A DNA stretch of 23,089 nt, taken from contig DATJJW010000193.1 of NCBI GenBank assembly GCA_035491935.1, positions 1 through 23,089 on the forward strand, read 5' to 3'. The notes beneath the pieces were generated by a model. That model was not told the DNA's origin and ran no database searches. It was given only the letters and a program-made list of their open reading frames with translations. The stretch is from DATJJW01 sp035491935. Lineage in GTDB: Bacteria; Pseudomonadota; Alphaproteobacteria; ATCC43930; CGMCC-115725. Positions 1 to 7,168 of this stretch are shown one piece after another; the stretch's first letter is position 1, and each line of letters starts with the position of its first letter. Position numbers and translations under genes: made by a program.

Positions 1-192
1 ATCCCGCAAAGGCAGAACGGGAACCGACGCCGAAAGACTGTCGAGGAAGGGCTTCGCCTTGCCGATGTCCCGGGCCGCGACGGCCGACAGCTTCAGCCCC
101 GGCAACCCTGCATCGAGCCTGGCCGCCAGCACACGGCCGATCGCCCCCAGCCCCGCAACCGCGACGGTCTGCCGATTATCGTCTCCCTTCAT
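1..192 (-). CDS. Aspartate-dehydrogenase-like NAD(P)-dependent oxidoreductase, N-terminal part
   Basis: The window holds only the first 64 codons; the gene runs off the left edge. The ATG at 192 has a G-rich Shine-Dalgarno sequence (GGGGGGATC) directly upstream. After a short polar leader the protein shows a beta strand followed by the dinucleotide-binding glycine motif GLGAIG (about residues 14-19), the start of a Rossmann fold. A helix (RVLAARLDAG) and a second strand ending in SAVAARD follow. This layout resembles bacterial L-aspartate dehydrogenases (NadX type), which interconvert L-aspartate and iminoaspartate or oxaloacetate, but other short oxidoreductases start similarly. It lies downstream of and codirectional with the ABC importer operon, about 100 bp after the last gene. 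An operator-like site at 231-243 suggests it may also have its own promoter. The Rossmann start is clear; the enzyme name is an inference. Confidence 0.55.
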   Translation of the reverse strand, partial: MKGDDNRQTVAVAGLGAIGRVLAARLDAGLPGLKLSAVAARDIGKAKPFLDSLSASVPVLPLRD

Positions 193-230
193 GATCCCCC
201 CGCAAAAGATCGCATCACCACAGGCATCAT

Positions 231-243
231 AGATAGCATACTA
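231..243. promoter_or_regulatory. Putative operator, related to the site at 4146-4162
   Basis: The plus strand reads AGATAGCATACTA. The site at 4146-4162, upstream of the ABC importer operon, reads AGATACGTATACTATCT. Both share AGATA, one or two bases, then YATACTA. Such GTATAC-centred, AT-rich sites resemble operators of GntR/FCD-family regulators in proteobacteria. No regulator gene is in the window. The resemblance may be chance. Confidence 0.3.
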
Positions 244-295
244 ATTATTTCCCCCGACCATGAGCGTGCCGGCGGCCTGGGCCCGGCTCGAGCCG

Positions 296-1273
296 TCAGG
301 CGGTGAATTGGGGATCGACGACGTATTTATAGTCGACCTTCTGCTTGAGCAGCCCGGCCGCCATGACGACTTTCTCCGCATTCTCCCAGGCGGGCTCGCT
401 CACCTTGCCGTCGGTGCTCCAGAGTTGGTCGGCAATATAACGGTCGAGCGTCACCTTGACCGCCTTATCCGACATGGTCGGGAATTCCTTCTTCACGACC
501 TCGTTCAGCTCGGGCGGTCGGGCGAGGGTGAATTGCAGGCCCTTGCGCATGCCTTGGACGAAGGCCACGACCTGGTCGTGTTTCTTGTCGATGGTGTCCT
601 TGGGCACGTTGACCGCCGAGAAGGCATAGTCGCCGAACGCCTTCGGACCGGACCAGACCGGCTGCTCCCAGATGCCGCCTTCGATCCCCTCGGTCATGAC
701 CGGCTCGGCCGCGATCGAGATCTGCGCCTGGCCGGCCTTGACCGCCGCCAGCGACCCCGCCTGCGAGGTTTCGATCAGATGCACGTCCTGAGGCAGTTTG
801 AGGCCGTTGCTGACGCAGAGATAGCGCGCCGTCGAATTGGGCGTGCCACCAAAGAGGCCACCGGTCGCAAAACCCTTGCCGCGCAGACTGCCGGCCATGT
901 CGTCCGGATCGAACGTCACGCCCTTTGCCGCACAGACATAGGTATTGGACCGGTTGACGATGTTGACCACCGAGCGCAGCTGCGCGCCCTTGAGATAGGC
1001 ATAGGCATTGTGCTCCGGCCCGCCGATGAAGCCGAAGGCATCGCCCGAGAGCACGGCGTTGGTATGCGCCGCCCCGCTTTCGGTCAGCAGCACCCTGACC
1101 TTGATGCCTTCGAAGAAGCCTTGATGGACCGCGGCATAGAGCGGCAGGTAGCCGATGTAATGCAGCGGCTCGGCGATGATGAGCGTCGGCGCCTCGGCGC
1201 CGCGGGCGATATAGGGGGCCGCCAAGGCCGAAGCGGTTGCCAGCCTGGCGAAGGTGCGCCTGGTCATCGTCAT
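296..1273 (-). CDS. NMT1/SsuA-type ABC transporter substrate-binding protein (copy 2)
   Basis: This is a periplasmic solute-binding protein of 325 residues for a nitrate/sulfonate/taurine/pyrimidine-precursor type importer. It begins with a twin-arginine style signal (TRRTFARLA, then an Ala-rich core ending ARGAEA). The mature part opens with an ExLHxIGYLPLYAA segment typical of NMT1/THI5-like binding proteins and continues with the pocket segments LLTESGA, FGFIGGPEHNA and LETSQAGS-like LIETSQAGS. The ATG at 1273 is chosen because GGGAGG lies 7-8 bases upstream; an ATG two codons later is less well placed. It is the last gene of the importer operon and starts 39 bp after copy 1. The two proteins align end to end and differ mainly at scattered positions, so they are tandem duplicates. 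The ligand cannot be told from sequence. Confidence 0.9.
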   Translation of the reverse strand: MTMTRRTFARLATASALAAPYIARGAEAPTLIIAEPLHYIGYLPLYAAVHQGFFEGIKVRVLLTESGAAHTNAVLSGDAFGFIGGPEHNAYAYLKGAQLRSVVNIVNRSNTYVCAAKGVTFDPDDMAGSLRGKGFATGGLFGGTPNSTARYLCVSNGLKLPQDVHLIETSQAGSLAAVKAGQAQISIAAEPVMTEGIEGGIWEQPVWSGPKAFGDYAFSAVNVPKDTIDKKHDQVVAFVQGMRKGLQFTLARPPELNEVVKKEFPTMSDKAVKVTLDRYIADQLWSTDGKVSEPAWENAEKVVMAAGLLKQKVDYKYVVDPQFTA

Positions 1274-1312
1274 TTGGGGACCTCCCTTGAGTCGGGTTTA
1301 GTTATCGGTCGT

Positions 1313-2308
1313 TCAGGTGAATTCCGGGTCGATGACGTTCTTGTAATCGACCTTCTGTTTGAGCAGCCCGGCCGCGATCACCACCGCCTCGGCCTTGTCC
1401 CAGGCAGCCTCCGTGATCTTGCCGTCGGGGCTCCAGAGCTGATCGGCGAAATAGCGGTCGAGCGTCGCCTTGACCGCCTTGTCCGACATGGTCGGGAATT
1501 CCTTCTTGATGATGCCATTCAGCTCGGGCGGGCGCGACAGCACGAATTGCAGCCCCTTGACCATACCCTTGACGAAGCCGGCCACCTGGTCGTGCTTCTT
1601 GTCGATGGTCTCCTTCGGCACGTTGATCGCGGTGTAGGCATAGTCGCCGAACGCCTGCGGCCCCGACCAGACCGGCTGGCTCCAGATGCCGCCTTCGACG
1701 CCCTCGGTCAGGAGCGGCTCATTGGCCATGGACAGCTGGGCCTGGCCTGCCTTGAGCGCCGCCAGCGACCCTGCCTGAGAGGTCTCCAGAAGGCGCACAT
1801 CCTGAGGCAGCTTGAGACCGGCATGGACACAGAGATAGCGCGCCGTCGAATTGAGCGTGCTGCCGAAGAGCCCGGCGGTCGCCAGGGTCTTGCCGCGCAG
1901 ACTGCCGGCCATGTCGTTCGGGTCGAATTTGGCGCCGGGCACGGTCACCAGATAATTGTTCGAGCGGTTGACGATGTTGACCACCGAGCGCAGCTGCGCG
2001 CCCTTGAGATAGGCGTAGGCATTGTGCTCCGGCCCGCCGATGAAGCCGAAGGCGTCGCCCGAGAGCACGGCATTGGTATGCCCCGCCCCGCTTTCGGTCA
2101 GCAGCACCCTGACCTTGAACCCCTGCTGCTCGAAGTAGCCATTGGATATCGCGGCGTAGAGCGGCAGGTAGCCGATGCCGTGCAGCGGTTCCGAGATCGT
2201 CAGCATCGGCATGTCGGCGCCGCGCGCGATGAACGGCGCGGCCAAGGACGGAGCAGCCAGGGCCGAGCCGGCCGCAAGCTTGGTGAAGGCGCGTCTGCTA
2301 AGCGTCAT
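1313..2308 (-). CDS. NMT1/SsuA-type ABC transporter substrate-binding protein (copy 1)
   Basis: This is a periplasmic binding protein of 331 residues in the same NMT1/SsuA family as the next gene. The reading frame is open for 29 codons further upstream. The start is set at the ATG at 2308 because GAGGACC precedes it at normal spacing and because the protein then begins with a twin-arginine signal, LSRRAFTKLA, followed by an Ala-rich hydrophobic stretch ending PFIARGA. The mature part shows EPLHGIGYLPLYAA, LLTESGAGHTNA, FGFIGGPEHNA and LETSQAGS. It starts 34 bp after the permease stop. Compared with copy 2 it has a slightly longer signal region and one extra residue pair (EQQGFK against EGIK). 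The substrate is unknown; the family covers sulfonates, nitrate, bicarbonate, thiamine precursors and similar small molecules. Confidence 0.9.
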   Translation of the reverse strand: MTLSRRAFTKLAAGSALAAPSLAAPFIARGADMPMLTISEPLHGIGYLPLYAAISNGYFEQQGFKVRVLLTESGAGHTNAVLSGDAFGFIGGPEHNAYAYLKGAQLRSVVNIVNRSNNYLVTVPGAKFDPNDMAGSLRGKTLATAGLFGSTLNSTARYLCVHAGLKLPQDVRLLETSQAGSLAALKAGQAQLSMANEPLLTEGVEGGIWSQPVWSGPQAFGDYAYTAINVPKETIDKKHDQVAGFVKGMVKGLQFVLSRPPELNGIIKKEFPTMSDKAVKATLDRYFADQLWSPDGKITEAAWDKAEAVVIAAGLLKQKVDYKNVIDPEFT

Positions 2309-2342
2309 GGGATGGTCCTCGGGGTCGATGGATGTGGCCGAA

Positions 2343-3209
2343 TCAGCGTCCCGTGCCGCGGCGGAGATAGCTTTCGAGCACGGAGATGGCGGCATACATC
2401 ACGACCGACAGGGTCGAGAGCACGAGCACGCCGACCCAGACCAGCGCGATGTCGTAGGTCTGGCCGGCATAGAATATCTCGCGGCCGAGCCCATGCTCCG
2501 AGGCGATGAATTCGCCGACCACCGCACCGGTGAGTGCCAGGCCGATATTCACCCGCAGCACCGAGATGATCCAAGGCAGGCAGGACGGCACGACCAGCTT
2601 GAAGAAGACCTGGAAGCGCGACGCGCCCAGCGAATAGAACAGCTTCTCGCTGTCAGGATCGAGCGCCTTGACCCCGGCATAGGTCGTGAGCGTCGAGACG
2701 ATCAAGGTCAGCGCCGAGGCGAGCGCCACCTTGGAGCTTAGCCCCAAGCCGAAAACCAGGATCACCAAGGGCGCCAGCGCCAGCTTCGGGATGCTCTCGA
2801 AACAGATGATGTAGGGCTGGAAGACATTCGCCCAATTGCGCGACCACCAGAAGCTGAGGCCGATGCAGGACCCGATGCTGGTGCCGACGATGAAGCCCAG
2901 GATCGTCGCCTCGAAGGTGTATTCGATGTCGATGAGGGCGTTGCCCGAGCCGAAGAACGTGACCAGCGTGCCGGCGATGATACTGGGCTTGGACCAGAAG
3001 AAGGCGCTGATGACGCCGGTATCGGCCATAAGTTCCCAGCCGCCGACGAATCCGAGGAACAGCAGGAACTGCACGCCGACGAGCTGCCAGAGCGGCCAGG
3101 GCCGCTGGACCGGCAGTTTGCGGCGCTGCAGGCGAGGCGTGGGCTGCCCGCCCTTTTGCCGGGCGGCATCGGGAGGCAAGGTGCGGGCGTCGATGCTACG
3201 CGTGGCCAT
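2343..3209 (-). CDS. ABC transporter permease, SsuC/TauC (BPD_transp_1) type
   Basis: This is the inner-membrane channel subunit of the importer, 288 residues. The frame is open upstream, but the ATG at 3209 is preceded by a near-perfect AAGGAGGA and gives the usual family length. A polar N-terminus rich in Arg and Pro (about 40 residues) is followed by about six membrane segments, the first around WQLVGVQFLLFLGFVGGWEL. The cytoplasmic EAA-type loop that docks the ATPase is visible as LGASRFQVFFKLVVPSCLP in the C-terminal half. It is followed by the conserved AVVGEFIASEHGLG segment, which is typical of the SsuC/TauC/NrtB subfamily. It lies between the ATPase (83 bp upstream) and the first binding protein (34 bp downstream) in one transcription unit. 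Confidence 0.92.
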   Translation of the reverse strand: MATRSIDARTLPPDAARQKGGQPTPRLQRRKLPVQRPWPLWQLVGVQFLLFLGFVGGWELMADTGVISAFFWSKPSIIAGTLVTFFGSGNALIDIEYTFEATILGFIVGTSIGSCIGLSFWWSRNWANVFQPYIICFESIPKLALAPLVILVFGLGLSSKVALASALTLIVSTLTTYAGVKALDPDSEKLFYSLGASRFQVFFKLVVPSCLPWIISVLRVNIGLALTGAVVGEFIASEHGLGREIFYAGQTYDIALVWVGVLVLSTLSVVMYAAISVLESYLRRGTGR

Positions 3210-3292
3210 GGAGTCCTCCTTGGAGGGCGTGGACGTCCGGGATGCGGCGTCCGGAATGCGGGTACCAGGCGGTCGGTTTTCAGGGGCGGCTT

Positions 3293-4075
3293 TCAGGCGG
3301 CTTGGACGTCGGTCGCCGGCACATGCAGGAGGTCGAGGCAATACTGCTTCAACCGGACGAATTCGGGCGTGCTCACGACCTGGCGCGGCCGCGGGCGGTC
3401 GAGCGGCACGGTGATGTGCTCGACGATGCGGCCGGGCCTGGTGCCCATGACGCAGATCTCGTCGGAGAGGTAGACCGCCTCCTCGACGTCATGGGTGATG
3501 AAGATCACCGTCTTGTTGAAATCGGCCCAGAGCTGCAGCAGCCATTCCTGCATCTGCTGCTTGGTCTGGGCATCGAGTGCGCCGAAGGGCTCGTCCAGCA
3601 GCACGATGTCGCTGTCGATGAGCAGCGTGCGCAGCAAGGCCGCACGCTGGCGCATGCCGCCGGACAGCGAGGCGGGACGGCGATACTCGAAGCCGCCGAG
3701 GCCATAGCGTTGCAGATAGGGCAACGCCCGGCGCCGGGCTTCCGCCATCGAGACGCCGCGGATCTCCATGCCCAGCACGACATTGTCGAGCACGTTGCGC
3801 CAGGGCAGCAGCAGGTCCTTCTGCAGCATGTAGCCGACCTGGCCGATGATGCCGGTAACATCGTCGCCGCCGATCAGCACACGGCCTTCGCTCGGCGCCT
3901 GCAGGCCGGCGATGATGTTGAACAGGGTCGACTTGCCGCAGCCGGATGGGCCGACCAGGCTGATGAAACGGCCGCGTTTGACCTCGAGCGATACTGGCGC
4001 CAAAGCCTGAAAGGACGCCGCCTCCGTCCCGAAAACCATCGAGACGCCGTCGATCTGCAATTCCGTATCGCTCAC
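3293..4075 (-). CDS. ABC transporter ATP-binding protein, SsuB/TauB type
   Basis: This is the cytoplasmic ATPase of the NMT1/SsuA-type importer and the first gene of the operon. The start is GTG at 4075, supported by GGGGGAGG five bases upstream. All nucleotide-binding motifs are present: Walker A GPSGCGKST (residues 42-50), Q-loop glutamine at about 85, signature LSGGM (137-141), Walker B IVLLDEP (157-163) with the catalytic Glu at 162, D-loop GALD, and the switch His at 195 in FITHDVEEA. The length of 260 residues is normal for SsuB/TauB/NrtD. It carries none of the C-terminal regulatory domains seen in sugar importers. The operon promoter should lie in 4080-4200, where an operator-like palindrome is found. 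Confidence 0.95.
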   Translation of the reverse strand: MSDTELQIDGVSMVFGTEAASFQALAPVSLEVKRGRFISLVGPSGCGKSTLFNIIAGLQAPSEGRVLIGGDDVTGIIGQVGYMLQKDLLLPWRNVLDNVVLGMEIRGVSMAEARRRALPYLQRYGLGGFEYRRPASLSGGMRQRAALLRTLLIDSDIVLLDEPFGALDAQTKQQMQEWLLQLWADFNKTVIFITHDVEEAVYLSDEICVMGTRPGRIVEHITVPLDRPRPRQVVSTPEFVRLKQYCLDLLHVPATDVQAA

Positions 4076-4387
4076 GTCTACCTCCCCCTATCGTCGGAGT
4101 TGTCTGGAGCAAGCACCTCTTCGCTATGGGATTATCGCCCAGGAAAGATACGTATACTATCTATATGCCTGCGCTTGCCCTGTCATCGGTATTTTTATCG
4201 GCCCCTTATGGAGCTCGGCTTGCTCAAAACTATGGGCCAAACCCCCTTGGACGTCCAGGTGTTCGGTTTTGGACATGGAAAGCCAGGCCCTACCCCCAGT
4301 TATCCCCCGGGGATGGCCATGTTCCCAAAAATCGTACAAATCGCACCTATGATTGCAACCATGTGCCGGATTTTGGCGTAACATGTA
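4076..4387. other. Gene-free leader region of the ABC importer operon
   Basis: No convincing gene is seen in these 312 bases. The possible frames have no ribosome binding site and no family-like sequence. The stretch holds the ribosome binding site of the ABC ATPase gene, an operator-like palindrome at 4146-4162, and a possible promoter (TTGCAA at 4353-4358, TAACAT at 4379-4384, spacing 20) for the small RNA candidate that follows. An imperfect inverted repeat, GGACATGG (4271-4278) with CCATGTTCC (4317-4325), is also present, with no known role. Confidence 0.5.
4146..4162. promoter_or_regulatory. Putative operator upstream of the ABC importer operon
   Basis: The site reads AGATACGTATACTATCT. 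AGATA and TATCT form an inverted repeat around a 7-base centre that includes the palindrome GTATAC. It lies about 70-90 bases upstream of the ATPase GTG, where an operator for the minus-strand operon would be expected. A related site lies at 231-243, before the dehydrogenase gene. A GntR/FCD-type regulator would fit, but none is encoded here. Confidence 0.35.
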
Positions 4388-4468
4388 CTGCCGTCGCGCT
4401 CACCTCCCTGCAGCGGCGGCCCCTCAGCCCCCGGCTTCGCCGCCCAGGTCGGAGCCGGGGCTTTTTTT
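4388..4468 (+). ncRNA. Candidate small RNA, about 80 nt, with anti-SD-like loop
   Basis: Two consecutive hairpins end in a T-tract with no reading frame upstream that could own the terminator. Hairpin 1 pairs CTGCCGTCGC (4388-4397) with GCAGCGGCGG (4410-4419), with one C-A mismatch and two G-U pairs, around the 12-base loop GCTCACCTCCCT. Eight bases of this loop (TCACCTCC) match the anti-Shine-Dalgarno region near the 3' end of 16S rRNA. Hairpin 2 is the terminator at 4426-4468. A TAACAT -10-like box lies at 4379-4384; the best -35 (TTGCAA, 4353-4358) is 20 bases away, longer than ideal. The alternative is a terminator for some longer unseen transcript. Confidence 0.4.
4426..4468 (+). terminator. 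Rho-independent terminator
   Basis: AGCCCCCGGCT (4426-4436) pairs with AGCCGGGGCT (4453-4462) with one bulged C, followed by seven Ts (4462-4468). On the minus strand the hairpin is not followed by Ts, so it acts on plus-strand transcription. No plus-strand protein gene precedes it. Confidence 0.75.
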
Positions 4469-4504
4469 GCCCAATCGCTTGGTTTTGGCGGCCGGCCGCC
4501 CGGC

Positions 4505-4768
4505 CTATTTCCGTCGCGCAGGCTTCTCGGCCAGTAACAGCATCCGCTGCACATCCTCAAGCATCTTGCGCGCGACCTCGGTCAGGGTGCGATCGTTGGG
4601 GCCTTGAGGCAGATGGGATTCGACGCCCAGCAGCGCCGCGTCCGTGATCTCCTTCAAGGTATCGCGATCGATGACACCGCGTTCATAGAGCTTGCGCAGC
4701 GTCGCGACATGCAGCGCATGGCCGGCAAGCGTCAGCCCCGCCAGCCGGTCGCCGTCCCTGCTGCCCAT
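4505..4768 (-). CDS. Small conserved-looking hypothetical protein (87 residues)
   Basis: The ATG at 4768 has GAGGGGG about 8 bases upstream and the frame has the strong G/C third-position bias of neighbouring genes, so it is probably real. The product is soluble and mostly helical, with a Leu/Ala/Glu-rich pattern (ATLRKLYERGVIDRDT, then ALLGVESHLPQG and EVARKMLEDVQRML) and a basic end (KPARRK). No signal peptide, membrane segment or cysteine motif is seen. I do not recognise the family. It follows the AI-2E-type transporter gene on the same strand after 83 bp, so it could be cotranscribed. Confidence 0.65.
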   Translation of the reverse strand: MGSRDGDRLAGLTLAGHALHVATLRKLYERGVIDRDTLKEITDAALLGVESHLPQGPNDRTLTEVARKMLEDVQRMLLLAEKPARRK

Positions 4769-4818
4769 TTACGCCCCCTCGACATCCTAGTCCGGTACCC
4801 TTCATCGCCCGAGGTGCC

Positions 4819-4847
4819 GATGGAATGCAACCGAATGGATTGCAACC
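4819..4847. repeat. Tandem near-repeat of 14-15 bp
   Basis: GATGGAATGCAACC (4819-4832) is followed at once by GAATGGATTGCAACC (4833-4847), in the gap between the transporter gene and the small downstream gene. Two side-by-side copies spaced about 1.5 helical turns could be a regulator-binding site or chance. Confidence 0.35.
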
Positions 4848-4851
4848 CAGA

Positions 4852-5937
4852 TCAGGCGATCTCCGCCTTGCCGTCGAGCCAGGCCCGCCACAGAAGCGCG
4901 CAGGCCGAGACCGCCGCCGGTCCGACGAACAGCCCGATCAGGCCAAAGCTCTCCAAGCCACCCAGCAGCGCCAGCAGCACCAGGATGAAGGGCAGTTGCG
5001 CAGCCCCGCCGATCAGTACCGGACGGATGAAATGATCGGCGACGAAAGTCACCACCGCGCCGATGGCGATGAGGATGATGGCGTGGAGGGTGTGGCTCGC
5101 GATGAACAGGAAGATCGCCGCGATGATGACGATCAGCATTGCCCCCATGGGGATGGGCGAGAGCAGCGCCACACCGGCCGCGAACAGGATCGGATGCGGC
5201 ACGGCGAGGAATTCGAAGGCAAGCCCGATGACCACGCCCTCGCCCAAGCCCACCACCACCAGCCCCAGCACGGCGCCACGCACCGCCGCCACGATCTGTT
5301 GCGACAAGCTGGTGCCGCCCGGCCCCAGCAGGCGCTGGGCGGTGCGGTTGGTGATGTCGGTGATCGTGTCGCCGTCGCGCAGCAGGAAGAACAGCGTCAG
5401 CACCGTGAAGACCAGGGTCACGCTGCGGCTGACGATGGCGGCGCCGATCGAGCGGGTGGCATCCGAAAGATGCATCCCTTGCAGCCGGTGGCTGAGCCCG
5501 GCCACGGCATCGGCCGTGCCGATCTGCTCGTTCCAGAATTGAGCGGCGCGGCCGCCCAGCAACGGGATGCGGACGACCCAGGATGGCGCCGGATAGCCCT
5601 GCGCCTTGGCCGCGACCACCGTGGTCATGACGCTGCTGGCATCCTCGCGGAATTCCAGCCCGGCCATGACCACCGGGATCAGGAAGATGGTCACGACCAG
5701 CGCGGTAAAGACCAGCGGTGCCCAAAGCTTGCGCCAGGAGCCGTGCGCGAGCGAACCGGCGAAGCGGTCGAAGAGCGGCCAGAGCGCGATGGCCAGCACC
5801 GCCGCCCAGGCGATCGCCCTGAGGAAACCGAACAGCGTGTAGGCCGCCAACGCCAGGAAGGCGAATGTCGCCACGGCCTGGGCAAAACGGAAGGGATTTG
5901 CGGTGCCGGGCGGCCTGTCCGGGCTTCTGGGGGCCAT
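4852..5937 (-). CDS. AI-2E transporter family (PerM/YdiK-like) membrane protein
   Basis: This is an inner-membrane protein of 361 residues in the AI-2E/PerM exporter-like family. The frame is open for 95 more codons upstream, but that part is Arg-rich with no membrane character. The ATG at 5937 has GAGGATC 8 bases upstream and puts the first membrane pair (FAQAVATFAFLALAAYTLF and AIAWAAVLAIALWPLF) near the N-terminus, as expected. A central soluble stretch (about 110-190) is followed by a membrane-rich half. The family-typical end is clear: FVADHFIRPVLIGG, then LPFILVLLALLGGLESFG and LIGLFVGPA. Members are linked to autoinducer, small-molecule or Na+/H+ transport, and the substrate cannot be inferred here. 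It is divergent from the 101-residue hypothetical gene at 6120. Confidence 0.88.
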   Translation of the reverse strand: MAPRSPDRPPGTANPFRFAQAVATFAFLALAAYTLFGFLRAIAWAAVLAIALWPLFDRFAGSLAHGSWRKLWAPLVFTALVVTIFLIPVVMAGLEFREDASSVMTTVVAAKAQGYPAPSWVVRIPLLGGRAAQFWNEQIGTADAVAGLSHRLQGMHLSDATRSIGAAIVSRSVTLVFTVLTLFFLLRDGDTITDITNRTAQRLLGPGGTSLSQQIVAAVRGAVLGLVVVGLGEGVVIGLAFEFLAVPHPILFAAGVALLSPIPMGAMLIVIIAAIFLFIASHTLHAIILIAIGAVVTFVADHFIRPVLIGGAAQLPFILVLLALLGGLESFGLIGLFVGPAAVSACALLWRAWLDGKAEIA

Positions 5938-6119
5938 GTGCGCGGATCCTCGAATGTGGCATCGCCTTATATGGCGGCGGACCCTATACGCCAACAGTCC
6001 GCACCGGCAGCGGCCATCCCCGCATAGGGATCGGCGCCAAGTTCGGACACGGCGCGCGGAACCCGGGACCCTCGTTCCCTGTTGGGTTGGGGCAATCCTT
6101 GCTGCTGGGGAGTTCAACC

Positions 6120-6425
6120 ATGACGTTATCCAACAGGGACGGCGCGCGGCTCGTCGGTGAAGAGCTGGGCGCCCGCGCCATGCTATCCGCCATCCTGACC
6201 CATGTTCTGGTCCAGGACGCAAAATGGGAGCCGAAGCTGCGCGGCATCTCGCGGATGATCGACGAGCAGATCCGCGACGCCAAGATCGAAAACGATTCCG
6301 ACCTCGATCAGGATGCGGTCCGCCGTGCCGCCTCCGCCTTCACCGACAGTATCCTCGACCGCATCGAGCGACGCTTCAAGAATGTCGGCGTCGACGAGAC
6401 GCCGCTCGCCAACACCGATCATTAA
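6120..6425 (+). CDS. Hypothetical protein (101 residues)
   Basis: The ATG at 6120 is preceded by GGGGAG at good spacing, and the frame ends with TAA at 6423-6425. The upstream extension of the same frame lacks a ribosome binding site. The product is soluble, helical and highly charged: LVGEELGARAMLSAILTHVL, then ISRMIDEQIRDAKIEND, then ILDRIERRFKNVG. No signal peptide or known motif is seen, and I do not recognise the family. It is divergent from the AI-2E-type gene across 182 bp and convergent with the secreted hypothetical gene at 6523. Confidence 0.65.
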   Translation: MTLSNRDGARLVGEELGARAMLSAILTHVLVQDAKWEPKLRGISRMIDEQIRDAKIENDSDLDQDAVRRAASAFTDSILDRIERRFKNVGVDETPLANTDH

Positions 6426-6443
6426 CGCCCCATCCCCTGATCG

Positions 6444-6497
6444 CCGCCGGCCCATGTCGCGGCATCCGTGCGCATGAGCCGGCGGTCTTCCTTTCAC
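6444..6497 (+). terminator. Weak terminator-like hairpin between convergent genes
   Basis: CCGCCGGC (6444-6451) pairs perfectly with GCCGGCGG (6478-6485) across a 26-base loop and is followed by the pyrimidine run TCTTCCTTTC. It lies 18 bases after the hypothetical gene. The long loop and broken T-run make it a weak candidate. Confidence 0.3.
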
Positions 6498-6522
6498 ATG
6501 ATCCGGATGGCTGGAGGCTGGT

Positions 6523-7068
6523 CTATCGGTCGCCCCAATTGAAGGCGTCGCCGGTCTCGCAATCGATCCCGTCGAGTTGCCACAGCCCATTGTGGCGGAT
6601 CAGCAGATATGTCGCCACGGTCTGGCCATCGGGCGCCCAGCGATAGGCGATGCGCACCCGGTCCTCGGTCGCGTTTTCCGTTCGGTAGTAATAGACCGGC
6701 GCCGTGTCCTGCGAGCAGGTCACCGGCATGAAGTCGAGCCCGCAGACATCATTGGAATGATATTGTCCGCCGCAATTGGCGCGCACCGCCTCGTGCTCGA
6801 CCTGGCCGATATCGGTCAGCAGCCCCAGGCTCAGCATTCCCTTGTAATCGACGCTTGCATGGAAGTTGCGCTTGCCGCGCCCGCCCAGCAGGTTGTCCAG
6901 CGCCTGCGGGTCGCTGCCAACCCGGCGCAGGACGATATCCAGGAACAGCTCCGCCTGCGTCATGGGACGATGGAAGGCATCGGACACAGCCTGGGCGTGT
7001 CCGGCGCGTCCAGGGGCGGCCAGAAGGAGTAGAAGCAGACAAAGCGGGCAGAGCAGCCGGCTAAACAT
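6523..7068 (-). CDS. Secreted hypothetical protein
   Basis: The protein has about 181 residues. A classical signal peptide is evident: a short basic start, a Leu-rich core (LLCPLCLLLLLLAAP) and a likely cleavage after GHAQA. The mature part carries paired cysteines (NCGGQYHSNDVCG, VTCSQD, IDCETG) that could form disulfides. It ends with a beta-rich segment (IAYRWAPDGQTVATYLLIRH, then LWQLDGIDC) resembling small periplasmic NTF2-like or lipoprotein folds without a firm match. A GTG directly before the ATG (7071) could also be the start; GGAAGG sits very close to both. It is divergent from the TetR gene, so the palindrome at 7131-7160 might affect it too. The function is unknown. Confidence 0.7.
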   Translation of the reverse strand: MFSRLLCPLCLLLLLLAAPGRAGHAQAVSDAFHRPMTQAELFLDIVLRRVGSDPQALDNLLGGRGKRNFHASVDYKGMLSLGLLTDIGQVEHEAVRANCGGQYHSNDVCGLDFMPVTCSQDTAPVYYYRTENATEDRVRIAYRWAPDGQTVATYLLIRHNGLWQLDGIDCETGDAFNWGDR

Positions 7069-7107
7069 CACCTTCCAATATGACCCGGGTTCTTCTTAAC
7101 AAATCAT

Positions 7108-7136
7108 TTGCAAATCCGAGGTGATCGCGCCATAAA
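7108..7136 (+). promoter_or_regulatory. Sigma-70-type promoter of the tetR-aas operon
   Basis: TTGCAA (7108-7113), a 17-base spacer and CATAAA (7131-7136) form a plausible -35/-10 pair. The -10 box lies inside the left arm of the palindromic operator at 7131-7160. Transcription would begin near 7143, leaving a leader of about 26 bases before the ATG at 7169. Confidence 0.55.
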
Positions 7137-7160
7137 TGAACGATCGTTCGTTCATTTATG
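7131..7160. promoter_or_regulatory. Palindromic TetR-family operator
   Basis: Two perfect 13-base arms, CATAAATGAACGA (7131-7143) and TCGTTCATTTATG (7148-7160), flank the centre TCGT. TetR-family regulators typically bind such palindromes upstream of their own genes. It covers the predicted -10 box and start point, so bound protein would block the operon, which is consistent with autorepression. Confidence 0.8.
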
Positions 7161-7168
7161 GTTGCCCC

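Noticed and set aside
260..2509. Plus-strand frame of about 749 codons opposite the two binding-protein genes
   Set aside because: It is the mirror of the minus-strand genes, which have signal peptides, family motifs and ribosome binding sites. Its internal repetition only reflects the tandem duplication.
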